From: Paenibacillus arenilitoris
GTDB lineage: Bacteria > Bacillota > Bacilli > Paenibacillales > Paenibacillaceae
Assembly (NCBI RefSeq): GCF_014705655.1
Contig: NZ_JACXIY010000033.1
Location: forward strand, 30,385 to 94,384
Length of the DNA: 64,000 nt
Direction: 5' to 3'
The first letter of the stretch is position 1. Every line of letters starts with the position of its first letter. Below are positions 49,450-57,314 of the stretch, one piece after another. The notes beneath the pieces are model-generated. The model ran no database searches, was not told the origin of the DNA, and saw only the letters and a program-made list of their open reading frames with translations. The translations under genes and the position numbers were made by a program.

Positions 49450-50178
49450 ATGGAACAAAAAAGCTTAGGCGTCATAGGCGGAATGGGCCCGAAGGCGACA
49501 TCCGTCTTTTTTGACAAGGTGATCGAACAGACCGCGGCCGACCGGGATCAAGACCATGTCGATATGGTCATCCTCAACCATGCGACGCTGCCCGACCGGA
49601 CAGGCGTCATCTTAAGCGGACAAGGCGATCGGTTCCTGCAGGCGGTCGCCAAGGATCTGTTGCTTCTCGAAGCGGCCGGCGTCGCCCATATCGCGATTCC
49701 GTGCAACACGTCGCATTATTTCTATAACGAGATGCAGCGGATGACCGGCATACCGATTATTAATATGGTGGACGAGACGCTCCGGGTCATCGCGGCCCAA
49801 TACGGCGAGCAGAGCCGGATCGGCCTCCTCGCCACGAACGGCACCGTCAGCAGCGGCGTGTACCGCGAAGGCTGCGACAGGTATCGCTTGCAGCTTCATG
49901 AGCCGAATGCTAAGGTGCAGGAGCATGTCATGGACATTATCTATAATAAAGTAAAACGCAACTTGCCCGTTGAACCGTCCGAGTTCGAAGGCATCATTAA
50001 CGATCTGCTCGAGAACGAGAACTGCCAGTGCGTCATTATCGCCTGCACGGAACTATCCTGCATTCCGATCCGGGACGAAGTCGCGAAGCATTGCGTGGAT
50101 GCGATGAACGTACTCGTGGAGCGGTCCATTGCGCTGTCCGGCAAGCAGTCGCTCTCGCAGGCGGCCGGGAGGAACTAA
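49450..50178 (+). CDS. Aspartate/glutamate racemase
   Basis: A 242-residue cofactor-independent racemase that would make D-Asp or D-Glu. It has the start LGVIGGMGPKAT, both catalytic cysteines, Cys85 in IPCNTSHYF and Cys199 in ACTELSC, and the usual length (about 230-250) of the aspartate racemase group. Glutamate racemase MurI differs in motif detail. It lies 40 bp after the MurE-like gene and would supply the D-amino acid for one of the two ligases ahead of it. Confidence 0.9.
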   Translation: MEQKSLGVIGGMGPKATSVFFDKVIEQTAADRDQDHVDMVILNHATLPDRTGVILSGQGDRFLQAVAKDLLLLEAAGVAHIAIPCNTSHYFYNEMQRMTGIPIINMVDETLRVIAAQYGEQSRIGLLATNGTVSSGVYREGCDRYRLQLHEPNAKVQEHVMDIIYNKVKRNLPVEPSEFEGIINDLLENENCQCVIIACTELSCIPIRDEVAKHCVDAMNVLVERSIALSGKQSLSQAAGRN

Positions 50179-50182
50179 AGGC

Positions 50183-50422
50183 GTGGAGAGAATGGCCGGG
50201 ACGGGGAATAATCGGCCGGAACGGGCGGCATGGGAAAGCTTCCTGGAGGAAGCTTTCGCCGGCGGGGCGCGGTGCAGGGAGCTGCGATTATCCGAGGAGG
50301 AGCTCGCTTTTGTGCGGGAGCGTTACCCGGGCGCGCGAGCGGAGCATGCGGCGTCCCCGGTCTATGCGGACGGGAAAGCGTGGTACAACGTCACGCTGCA
50401 GAGCAAGGAGCTGTCTCGGTAG
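50183..50422 (+). CDS. Small unknown protein at the end of the ligase operon
   Basis: A 79-residue charged protein (RELRLSEEELAFVRERYPGA, HAASPVYADGKAWYNVTLQS). It starts at GTG 10 bp after GGGAGG, which lies inside the end of the racemase gene, and only 4 bp separate the two genes, so it is translated with the operon. No family is recognised. The position suggests a partner or regulator of the ligases. Confidence 0.6.
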   Translation: MERMAGTGNNRPERAAWESFLEEAFAGGARCRELRLSEEELAFVRERYPGARAEHAASPVYADGKAWYNVTLQSKELSR

Positions 50423-50488
50423 GTCATGAAGCGGCCGGCGAGACAGCTTTTTTAATGTGGACCGTACAAAAGTAGCCGTCTTCGGGGG

Positions 50489-50515
50489 AATCAGGTCTAA
50501 TTTTTAGACCTGATT
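50489..50515. repeat. Perfect 27-bp palindrome
   Basis: Arms AATCAGGTCTAA and TTAGACCTGATT around TTT. Same family as the element at 50541 and the cluster at 27.6 kb. Confidence 0.75.
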
Positions 50516-50540
50516 GGCGGTTATTGGTATATTTTAGCCG

Positions 50541-50565
50541 ATCAGATCTAATTTTTAGATCTGAT
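50541..50565. repeat. Perfect 25-bp palindrome
   Basis: Arms ATCAGATCTAA and TTAGATCTGAT around TTT, 26 bp beyond the first palindrome. Confidence 0.75.
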
Positions 50566-50639
50566 TATGAATCCGCACGCTGAAGATGACGGCATGAAGT
50601 CAAGGTTCGCAGGGCGCGAATCATCACTCTCCGTAAATC

Positions 50640-50668
50640 TTGCCCCTCGCAATCGAGCGTGTTATAAT
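50640..50668 (+). promoter_or_regulatory. Promoter of tRNA-Arg
   Basis: -35 TTGCCC, 17-bp spacer, -10 TATAAT, 12 bp ahead of the tRNA. Confidence 0.7.
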
Positions 50669-50680
50669 TAATGTTGCTGC

Positions 50681-50757
50681 GCGCCCGTAGCTCAGCAGGA
50701 TAGAGCGACAGTTTCCTAAACTGCAGGTCGTACGTTCGAATCGTATCGGGCGCGCCA
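50681..50757 (+). tRNA. tRNA-Arg (anticodon CCT)
   Basis: Cloverleaf with acceptor GCGCCCG/CGGGCGC, D arm GCTC...GAGC, anticodon loop TTCCTAA, T loop TTCGAAT and an encoded CCA end. The anticodon stem has an A-C mismatch at its base. Decodes AGG. Confidence 0.95.
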
Positions 50758-50775
50758 TACTTATAAAGAGTCGAG

Positions 50776-50800
50776 AACCGTACGGAGGTACGGTTTTTTG
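50776..50800 (+). terminator. Terminator of tRNA-Arg
   Basis: AACCGTAC pairs with GTACGGTT across GGAG, then TTTT. Confidence 0.87.
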
Positions 50801-51041
50801 TTTTTGCGCGGGATCGGTGTCGACTTTGGGCCATCTATTGAGACCTTAATTGATTTTAAACCGTAGTAATATAGAGATTTGCATCGCCGAGCAATCATGC
50901 TACAATAAAGCTTGCTTCAAGCATTTGAACTTTCATGCAATATTTGGATAAATGGAGCAAATCGTTCCAATCGACCAATAAACAGGTTCACTTGCATTTA
51001 AAGCAGCGGAATGGTTGAACAAATAAAAGGGGGAAAACAAT

Positions 51042-51371
51042 ATGAAAGCAGCAGGCACTCTGCTCCTCGTTACCGGCATTATTGAAGCGGTTTTAGGCAT
51101 ACCCGTACTGGGCGGAAGCATCGTCCTTCTCTCGGGTTACACCGTCCTGTTTATGACGCTCATTCTGCACATCGTCACGCTGGTCCTTTGCTCGCAAAAT
51201 CAAAGGCCGATCGCGGGCAGCATTCTCGGCATCGTCACTTCGGTTCTGGCATGGATTCCCGTGCTCGGCATGATCCTGCACATTGCCTCGGCCGTCGTGC
51301 TGCTCATTGCGGCTACCAAGAAAGTTGAGCCGCCTATGCCGCCGTATCCGCCGGCTCCAGGCAGCTTCTAA
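51042..51371 (+). CDS. Small membrane protein, function unknown
   Basis: A 109-residue protein of three to four hydrophobic segments (about 4-25, 27-49, 56-74 and 78-91) with a Pro-rich end (PPMPPYPPAPGSF). An AGGGGG SD precedes the ATG. The layout is that of DUF-type small integral proteins of Bacillota; no specific family is claimed. It ends at a strong terminator shared with the convergent FtsW-like gene. Confidence 0.7.
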   Translation: MKAAGTLLLVTGIIEAVLGIPVLGGSIVLLSGYTVLFMTLILHIVTLVLCSQNQRPIAGSILGIVTSVLAWIPVLGMILHIASAVVLLIAATKKVEPPMPPYPPAPGSF

Positions 51372-51379
51372 ACCGAATC

Positions 51380-51425
51380 AGGGCTATCCGTTAACAGCGA
51401 CGCTGCTGACGGATAGCCCTTCTTT
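51380..51425. terminator. Bidirectional intrinsic terminator
   Basis: AGGGCTATCCGT pairs with ACGGATAGCCCT, with an inner CAGCG/CGCTG helix. Confidence 0.87.
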
Positions 51426-52779
51426 ATGAGCCGGTTATTTCGGCGGATGCTCTGCTGAGCCTATTTTTACGACGATAAACGCCCAATATGACGCCAACCG
51501 CGGCAAGCTCTGCAACGGTTCGCGTGCCTCCGTAAGAGATGAAAGGCATCGGCATCCCGGCAATCGGCAGCAGCCCGACCGACATCAGCATGTTCCACAG
51601 ATAGTGAATACCGATGATGGAGAACAGTCCAACGACAAGCCCTCTAGCGTAAGGATCGCGCAATTGACGAGAGACGTTGATCGCCCTGCCGGCCAGTACC
51701 AGTATCAGCACCACCATGGCGGCCCCGAACACCCAGCCGAGACTGTAAATGAGATAGGTGAAGATCATATCGCCATAGACATAGGGTATCATTCTATTTT
51801 CGACGCCAAAGCCTTGGCCCCACATGCCTGCCGATTGAATGAAATGCAATGCCTTTAGCGTCATATACCCGCCGGGTTCGGAATGGGGATGGAGGAAGGC
51901 TTGCAGCCTTTCCATTAGCATGTAATAGTAATGCGGGTTCGACAATAGAAACCCTGAGCCGCCCACTATGTATGAGACGAGACCCGCCAGAAGCAATTTA
52001 TAGTTTTTGGCGACAAGCCAGATAAGCGCCATCACGCTAAGGCCGTAGATGACAAGCGGAATCAAGGACCTGTTAGCGGTATACAGCAGTACCGGCACGA
52101 GAAAATAGAGGACCGTCATTTTTCCTATTGCTACCCATTGCGATCGATGAGCGGTCGGTTTATTCGCCTGCAGCGTTAAGGTACCCGCTATGGCAACCAT
52201 AAACAAATAAGGGGATAAAGCATACACATCAAACCCAATCGATCCAATGCCTAACCATCGACCAGACCCGTTAATTTGTTGTCCAAATTCCGACCCGCCT
52301 AACACGAGGACGATATTCAAAATGTACAAATACCAAGAGTACTTTTTTAACGTCCGATAGTCCATGAAGTAAATAGCTATAAGGACGATGACTCCCGCTG
52401 CGACATATACGGATTTATGCTGGAAATATCGATCCACCAAACCGTATTCGTCAATCAATGTGAACTTCATCGCATACATGACCGACAGGCTTATTCCGAC
52501 CATTATCGCTACAAGAACCGCTAAACTCCACTCGAACACCGGCTTATGGGCGGCGTGAAGCTGCTTGCCGATCTGATCCGGGTCGCCCATCCGCTCAAGC
52601 GCCTGACGAACGGCCTCCTCCTCCGTTACGCCTTCCCGAAGCTTGTCCTCTACAAGCTCATCCAGATGGCTAAGCATCTCGAGCCGTATCTCTTCATGGA
52701 CTTCCTTCGCCTTAATATGCCCGCATACTTGCTTCAAAAATTGCCCGACCGCCTCGTTCCGGCTCCATTCCTTGCTCAT
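51424..52779 (-). CDS. HAAS domain fused to an FtsW/RodA/SpoVE-type glycosyltransferase
   Basis: A 451-residue protein in two parts. Residues 1-70 form an HAAS-like helical signalling domain (AKEVHEEIRLEMLSHLDELV, then EEEAVRQALERMGDPDQIG) often encoded next to PadR regulators. Residues about 80-445 form a SEDS membrane protein with ten helices, GSGRWLGIGSIGFD and the C-terminal signature PFISYGGTRTVAELAAVGV. SEDS proteins polymerise peptidoglycan glycan chains. The start overlaps the PadR stop by 4 bp (ATGA). Several SEDS motifs diverge from FtsW, so this is likely an accessory member. Confidence 0.87.
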   Translation of the reverse strand: MSKEWSRNEAVGQFLKQVCGHIKAKEVHEEIRLEMLSHLDELVEDKLREGVTEEEAVRQALERMGDPDQIGKQLHAAHKPVFEWSLAVLVAIMVGISLSVMYAMKFTLIDEYGLVDRYFQHKSVYVAAGVIVLIAIYFMDYRTLKKYSWYLYILNIVLVLGGSEFGQQINGSGRWLGIGSIGFDVYALSPYLFMVAIAGTLTLQANKPTAHRSQWVAIGKMTVLYFLVPVLLYTANRSLIPLVIYGLSVMALIWLVAKNYKLLLAGLVSYIVGGSGFLLSNPHYYYMLMERLQAFLHPHSEPGGYMTLKALHFIQSAGMWGQGFGVENRMIPYVYGDMIFTYLIYSLGWVFGAAMVVLILVLAGRAINVSRQLRDPYARGLVVGLFSIIGIHYLWNMLMSVGLLPIAGMPMPFISYGGTRTVAELAAVGVILGVYRRKNRLSRASAEITGS

Positions 52780-53108
52780 GAGCGCCCCTCCCCCAGCACC
52801 CGGTCCACCGTCGTCCGGAACAGCTCCCATTCCCGCTTCTTGTCCTCCAGCTGCCCTCTGCCCTGAGGCGTAATCCGGTAATACTTCCGCTTGCGGCCGC
52901 CTTCCTCGTGCCAATACGACTCCACCAGCCGCTCCGTCTCGAGCGCGTGCAGGATCGGATACAGCGTTCCTTCCTTAAACGAAAACACGCCGCTGGAGCT
53001 GAGCTCGATTTCCTTCGTCATCTCATACCCGTACATCTCCTTACGGTCCAATAACGTCAAAATCAAAATTACAGTGCTTCCTTTCATCAGTTCCTTGTTA
53101 ATTTTCAT
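52776..53108 (-). CDS. PadR family transcriptional regulator
   Basis: A 110-residue winged-helix protein with the PadR signature: LLDRKEMYGYEMTKEIE, KEGTLYPILHALETERLVES and GGRKRKYYRITPQG. PadR proteins repress the genes beside them. It is translated ahead of, and coupled to, the HAAS-FtsW gene. Repeats of ATACATAG/CTATGTAT just upstream are the likely autoregulatory operator. Confidence 0.93.
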   Translation of the reverse strand: MKINKELMKGSTVILILTLLDRKEMYGYEMTKEIELSSSGVFSFKEGTLYPILHALETERLVESYWHEEGGRKRKYYRITPQGRGQLEDKKREWELFRTTVDRVLGEGRS

Positions 53109-53121
53109 GGCGGTCTCCCTC

Positions 53122-53157
53122 CATACATAGAAATCCTATACATCGATTATCTATGTA
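53122..53157. promoter_or_regulatory. Probable PadR operator
   Basis: ATACATAG at 53122 and CTATGTAT at 53150 form an inverted pair, with a further TATACAT between them. It overlaps the start region of the PadR transcript. Confidence 0.5.
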
Positions 53158-53314
53158 TTAGTATAATGCTCTTCCCATTTCATGACAACCCCGTACAACT
53201 GACGATTGCCCTTTTCCTTCGCGGTTGATCTATTTATGCATATCCTGCGGCTTGGTGAACGTATAAGTAACATACGGCTCATAACCGGAGACACTTTAAG
53301 GGAGGCATTACACC

Positions 53315-53674
53315 ATGAATCAACACCCCTACGGCCTGCATAAAGATGAGAAAATGTACGCCATGCTGTGCCATTTGCTCGCATTCAGCGGGTTCGTCAT
53401 TCCGTTCGGCTCCATCATCGGTCCGTTAGTCATTTGGCTGTTGAAGAAAGACCAATCTTATTTCGTCGACATGCACGGCAAGGAGTCGCTGAACTTCCAA
53501 ATCAGCTTCGCGATTTACGGCATTATCTCAAGCCTGCTTATCCTCATCCTTATCGGGATCGTCACCTCTATCGCCTTGTTCATCTTCTGGATCGCTTTCA
53601 CGATCATCGCTTCGATCCGGGCTTCCGAAGGCAAGGATTATCGTTATCCAATGACGATTCGCTTCTTTAAATGA
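53315..53674 (+). CDS. DUF4870-type small membrane protein
   Basis: A 119-residue protein with the DUF4870 layout: a short polar start with DEKMYAMLCHLLAFSGFVIP, IIGPLVIWLLKKDQSYFVDM, HGKESLNFQISF, then two helices and IRASEGKDYRYPMTIRF. The function of the family is not known. An AGGGAGG SD precedes the ATG. Divergent from the padR gene. Confidence 0.85.
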   Translation: MNQHPYGLHKDEKMYAMLCHLLAFSGFVIPFGSIIGPLVIWLLKKDQSYFVDMHGKESLNFQISFAIYGIISSLLILILIGIVTSIALFIFWIAFTIIASIRASEGKDYRYPMTIRFFK

Positions 53675-53683
53675 ATGGACAAA

Positions 53684-53722
53684 AAAAGCAGCGCCCCCAA
53701 AGCGGGAGTGCTGCTTCTTTCT
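53684..53722. terminator. Bidirectional terminator
   Basis: AAGCAGCGCCCCC pairs imperfectly with GGGAGTGCTGCTT, flanked by an A run and by TCTTTC. Confidence 0.75.
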
Positions 53723-54781
53723 TTACATGCCCGCAGGCAGCTCGAACATTTGGGTCAGTTCATCGAGCGTCAGCGCATCCGTCGGAATTTCGTTCTCGAA
53801 TGCGGCGTCCTTGTTGATCTCGGAATAAGTCGCGTCGAAATGAAGGCCAAGCTTCAGGCTCTGGCCGCTTTCCTTGTCCGTTGCTTCCACGCCCACTTGG
53901 CCGTCTTGGTACACCATGTAGCCGTCCTGGATTGCGCCAGTGAGTTTGAGCTTATTCACTTTAACGTCGTTCTTCAGCACGTCGAGAATTTCCGCCTTAT
54001 TCGCTTCGAGATCCGTCTTAAACTGCTCAACGTCGGCTTTCTCCAGCTGCAGCGCCTTCAACGACTCCTCGTTCTTCAGCAGCACGTCGATCAGCTCGGG
54101 CAGCACCTGATTAATGACGGTGTCTACCGTTTGGGCATAATTCGTTTCGTTAATTTCCACGGCAATGATCTGATCGGCTTTCAGCCCCTCGGGCAATCCC
54201 GCTTCGGCGGCTTTCGGCTCGCTGAAATACGTTTTCTCGTCAAGGTGCTTCAGAAGCACCGCTCCGATTTCCTTGCCAAGCTTCTGCTGGGCGGCTATGT
54301 CGATCTGCGCGCCGCCTTGCTGCTCGGCAAGCTCCTTCAGATCGATCTTTATATATTTGCCCGTAACCGTCTCCGGCAGCGGAAGCATCGGAATTTGCGG
54401 GATTTTGACATAGAGCGTATCCGGCGTCATGATCATCGGCACCGACAGCTTCATCTCCATATCGCCGGGAATGACGATTTCCATATTCAAATCGGTCCGC
54501 ATCGGATCCTTCTGATAGATCGCGTCGACCGTGATGGATGCATCCTTAATCATACCGATAATGGCAGCTGCCGCAGCAGCGTCGGCCCCGGCCGCCGCAT
54601 CCTGCGGAATTTCGAGCTCGTCAAGCCCGAATGACATTTTGACCTTGTAGGAGTCCGCCTCCGATATTTTGGTCATGGCCGACTGCAACGCTTCCTTCGC
54701 CGGCTTCCCCGAGCTGCACCCCGCGATGACGACCAAAATAACGGTTAATGCGAGCACCGCTATTTTTTGAAACTTTTTCAT
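53723..54781 (-). CDS. Lipoprotein, LolA/LppX-like fold likely (DUF6612-type)
   Basis: A 352-residue lipoprotein with lipobox VVIAGCSSG (Cys22). The mature part alternates beta strands and turns (SYKVKMSFGLDELEIP, PMRTDLNMEIVIPGDMEMKL, TPDTLYVKIPQIPML), as in Bacillota lipoproteins with a LolA-like fold whose function is unknown. Residues 62-74 hold a run of Ala. The SD (AGGGGAGG) precedes the ATG. It is transcribed alone between terminators. Confidence 0.78.
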   Translation of the reverse strand: MKKFQKIAVLALTVILVVIAGCSSGKPAKEALQSAMTKISEADSYKVKMSFGLDELEIPQDAAAGADAAAAAAIIGMIKDASITVDAIYQKDPMRTDLNMEIVIPGDMEMKLSVPMIMTPDTLYVKIPQIPMLPLPETVTGKYIKIDLKELAEQQGGAQIDIAAQQKLGKEIGAVLLKHLDEKTYFSEPKAAEAGLPEGLKADQIIAVEINETNYAQTVDTVINQVLPELIDVLLKNEESLKALQLEKADVEQFKTDLEANKAEILDVLKNDVKVNKLKLTGAIQDGYMVYQDGQVGVEATDKESGQSLKLGLHFDATYSEINKDAAFENEIPTDALTLDELTQMFELPAGM

Positions 54782-54863
54782 GAATCCGTTCCTCCCCTAA
54801 CCTATCTTTATATAAGCACCTCCCATTTTATAATAAATCGGCAACATTTAGAAGCAATAACCA

Positions 54864-54893
54864 AAAAATCCCGTTTCGATTAATGAAACGGGA
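54864..54893 (-). terminator. Terminator of the SspP-like gene
   Basis: CCCGTTTC pairs with GAAACGGG and is followed on the minus strand by a T run. Confidence 0.87.
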
Positions 54894-54944
54894 CGTTGGA
54901 TCTATTGCTTTTGAGGACCTTTGACAGTAGGAATTCGGATATCC

Positions 54945-55094
54945 TTATCCTTGAGGGTTACGGTGGCTGACGTGATTGTTCTGCTTCGTCTTCTTGGAAC
55001 CCGACATAGGCTCCTGTACGCCGCCGTCGCCGCCGCTGCGCCGCTGCTTCCCGACATTGCTCTCCGGCACGGGATAACGGTCTGGTTTGCTCAT
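54945..55094 (-). CDS. sspP: SspP-like small acid-soluble spore protein
   Basis: A 49-residue hydrophilic protein with the conserved block QEPMSGSKKTKQNNHVSHRN, matching the SspP signature (EPLSGSKKVKNRNH). SspP-type proteins are made late in sporulation in the forespore. The ATG follows GGAGAGACGCGACC. It heads toward a strong terminator. Confidence 0.85.
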   Translation of the reverse strand: MSKPDRYPVPESNVGKQRRSGGDGGVQEPMSGSKKTKQNNHVSHRNPQG

Positions 55095-55142
55095 GGTCGC
55101 GTCTCTCCTTCGCAGTTACCGAATCATCTTCAATAAGTTCGG

Positions 55143-55319
55143 TTAGCTTCGTTGATGCTCCAAATCCGACGGCTGGTCAAAGTTCAGCGAATCCTGATGC
55201 CGCCGGTCGTTCTTGTCCTGCTGCAGCTGCTGAGCCTGATGGCTGTTGACCGGATCCTGCTCCAGCGCCTCCACGACGTTCGATAAATTTTTGTCGGCCG
55301 TGCCCTTTGCTTTGCTCAT
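55143..55319 (-). CDS. Small hydrophilic protein, function unknown
   Basis: A 58-residue charged protein rich in Gln, Asp and Asn (NSHQAQQLQQDKNDRRHQDS). The ATG at 55319 has GGGGAGG 9 bp ahead. It lies between the SspP-like gene and another small gene on the same strand, so a sporulation link is possible but not shown. Confidence 0.6.
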   Translation of the reverse strand: MSKAKGTADKNLSNVVEALEQDPVNSHQAQQLQQDKNDRRHQDSLNFDQPSDLEHQRS

Positions 55320-55334
55320 GTCCAATCGCCTCCC

Positions 55335-55682
55335 CTACGCATGAGTCAGTTGCTGAAGCGATTGCGCGCATTCATGCAAATGACGGGTGTAATCCTGAAT
55401 AAGCTGCTGCATTATATCGCCTCGCTCATCGATCGAGACATTATCCTTCTCCACGTCGATGAGGTCCACCTTCACTTCGCGGCTGTCCACGTAGGTTACC
55501 TTGAAGTCGAAGGTGTACTCCTGATGGCCCGCCGTATCGATCGTTACGCGAAGCGCCTTCGCGTCCGCCTCGTCCGGATGCACCTTCGTCCGGTCGGCCT
55601 TGTTCATGACCACCGGCAGCGTTTGCCGCCAGGCATCGGCCAAGCTGTCCTGGTTCATCTGCAGTTCGTCTGATTTACCCAT
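55335..55682 (-). CDS. Conserved-looking cytoplasmic protein, function unknown
   Basis: A 115-residue protein: helical start (QDSLADAWRQTLPVVMNKAD), beta-rich middle (KALRVTIDTAGHQEYTFDFK, VTYVDSREVKVDLIDVEKDN) and helical end (IMQQLIQDYTRHLHECAQSL). GGAGGTG precedes the ATG. It is 15 bp upstream of the 58-residue gene and probably cotranscribed. No family is recognised. Confidence 0.65.
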   Translation of the reverse strand: MGKSDELQMNQDSLADAWRQTLPVVMNKADRTKVHPDEADAKALRVTIDTAGHQEYTFDFKVTYVDSREVKVDLIDVEKDNVSIDERGDIMQQLIQDYTRHLHECAQSLQQLTHA

Positions 55683-55749
55683 CTATAAGCACCTCCACAC
55701 CGTATAAGATGCGATTTGGGCCGGCTTTTTATACGATTGCGCTCCTAAC

Positions 55750-55785
55750 AAAAAAAAGCCCCAACGCATGCTTGCGTTAAGGCTT
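55750..55785 (-). terminator. Terminator of tRNA-Ser
   Basis: AAGCCTTAACGCA pairs with TGCGTTGGGGCTT and is followed by eight T on the minus strand. Confidence 0.87.
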
Positions 55786-55806
55786 GTATTATGTAACGGA
55801 GTAGAA

Positions 55807-55895
55807 TGGCGGAGAGGGTGGGACTCGAACCCACGTGGGCTTGCGCCCTAACGGTTTTCAAGACCGCCCCGTTATGACCGCTTCGGTACCTCTCC
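55807..55895 (-). tRNA. tRNA-Ser (anticodon TGA)
   Basis: An 89-nt class II tRNA with a long variable arm, acceptor GGAGAGG/CCTCTCC, anticodon loop CTTGAAA, T loop TTCGAGT and an encoded CCA. It follows serS, as in Bacillus. Confidence 0.96.
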
Positions 55896-55986
55896 ACTTT
55901 CAATTGTCACGAAAATTATTGTACCACAAGCCGAAATACAGAAGCAACTCCGATTTGGCTTGTGGTAAAAATTAAGCGGCAGCCTG

Positions 55987-57264
55987 TTAAGCCTGGATAA
56001 CGCTAATTCCGCCCATATACGGACGCAGAACCTCCGGAATCGTCACCGATCCGTCGGCTTGCTGATAATTTTCGAGGATCGCGGCAAACGTTCTGCCGAC
56101 CGCAAGGCCCGATCCGTTCAGCGTATGAACGAATTCCGGCTTGCTCTTTGCGTCCCGGCGGAACCGAATGGCCGCCCGGCGGGCCTGAAAGTCCTCCACG
56201 TTCGAGCAGGACGAGATTTCGCGGTACGTATCGGCGCTTGGCAGCCATACTTCAAGATCGTACGTTTTGGCCGCGGTAAAGCCCATATCGCCCGTACAGA
56301 GCGCCAGTACGCGGTAAGGCAGACCCAGCAGCTGCAGCACTCTCTCCGCATTCTCGGTCATCTTCTCCAGCTCGTCGTACGATTCCTCCGGCTTCGTCAG
56401 CTTGATCAGCTCGACCTTGTTGAACTGATGCTGGCGGATCAAGCCGCGCGTATCCCGGCCGGCCGCGCCCGCCTCGGAACGGAAGCAGGAGCTGTAGGCG
56501 ACAAAATACTTCGGCAGCTCGTCCGCAGACAGGATCTCTTCCCGATGAAGGTTCGTCACCGGCACTTCCGCCGTCGGGATAAGGAAATAGTCCGAGTCGT
56601 TCAGCTTGAACAGATCCTCTTCGAACTTCGGCAGCTGGCCTGTACCGAACAAGCTGTCCCGGTTGACGATATACGGAGGCAGCACTTCCTCGTAGCCGTG
56701 CCGGTCGCTATGCAGGTCCATCATGAAGCTGATCAGCGCACGCTCGAGACGGGCGCCAAGTCCGCGGTAGAACGTAAAGCGGGAACCCGTTACTTTGCCT
56801 GCCCGTTCAAAATCCAGAATGCCGAGAGCTTGCGCGATTTCCCAGTGCGGCTTCGGCTCGTAGCCGAAGCTCGGAACGTCGCCGTTGCGGCGAATTTCCA
56901 CGTTGTCTTCCTCGGACTTGCCGACCGGCACGGTCTCGCTTGGAATATTCGGAATCGCTTGTGTCAGCTCGTCCACTTGGACTTCCAGCTGCCGCAGCTC
57001 TTCGTCCAGCTCTTTGATCCGGTCGCCGACCTCACGCATCTCGACGATGAGCGCTTCGGCGTCGCCGCCGGACTTCTTCAGCTTCGCAACCTCCTGGGAT
57101 ACCGTGTTGCGGCGGTTTTTGAGCTGCTCGGTTTCCTGGATCAAGTCGCGGCGCTTCGTATCCAGCGCGGGAAAACCGGCGATCAGATCAAGCGACGCAC
57201 CGCGGTTGCGAAGCGCCTGCTCGACCTTCTCGAAATCGTTTCTAAGCAATTTTACGTCCAACAA
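55987..57264 (-). CDS. serS: Seryl-tRNA synthetase
   Basis: A 425-residue class II synthetase: N-terminal coiled-coil tRNA-binding arm (about 30-105) and a catalytic domain with motif 2 (YSSCFRSEAGAAGRDTRGLIR) and motif 3 (NGSGLAVGRTFAAILENYQ). It begins at TTG; an adjacent TTG is also possible, with GAGGGG 11 bp ahead. No T-box leader fits in the 50-bp gap after pdxT, so serS may be partly read through from pdxST. Confidence 0.97.
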   Translation of the reverse strand: MLDVKLLRNDFEKVEQALRNRGASLDLIAGFPALDTKRRDLIQETEQLKNRRNTVSQEVAKLKKSGGDAEALIVEMREVGDRIKELDEELRQLEVQVDELTQAIPNIPSETVPVGKSEEDNVEIRRNGDVPSFGYEPKPHWEIAQALGILDFERAGKVTGSRFTFYRGLGARLERALISFMMDLHSDRHGYEEVLPPYIVNRDSLFGTGQLPKFEEDLFKLNDSDYFLIPTAEVPVTNLHREEILSADELPKYFVAYSSCFRSEAGAAGRDTRGLIRQHQFNKVELIKLTKPEESYDELEKMTENAERVLQLLGLPYRVLALCTGDMGFTAAKTYDLEVWLPSADTYREISSCSNVEDFQARRAAIRFRRDAKSKPEFVHTLNGSGLAVGRTFAAILENYQQADGSVTIPEVLRPYMGGISVIQA

Positions 57265-57314
57265 TTTTGTTTAAGCCCCTCTCTGAAGGGAGTAGTATTG
57301 GTCTATTATTAGAG

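Noticed and set aside
57265..57314. T-box leader for serS
   Set aside because: The gap after pdxT is only 50 bp, too short for a T-box.
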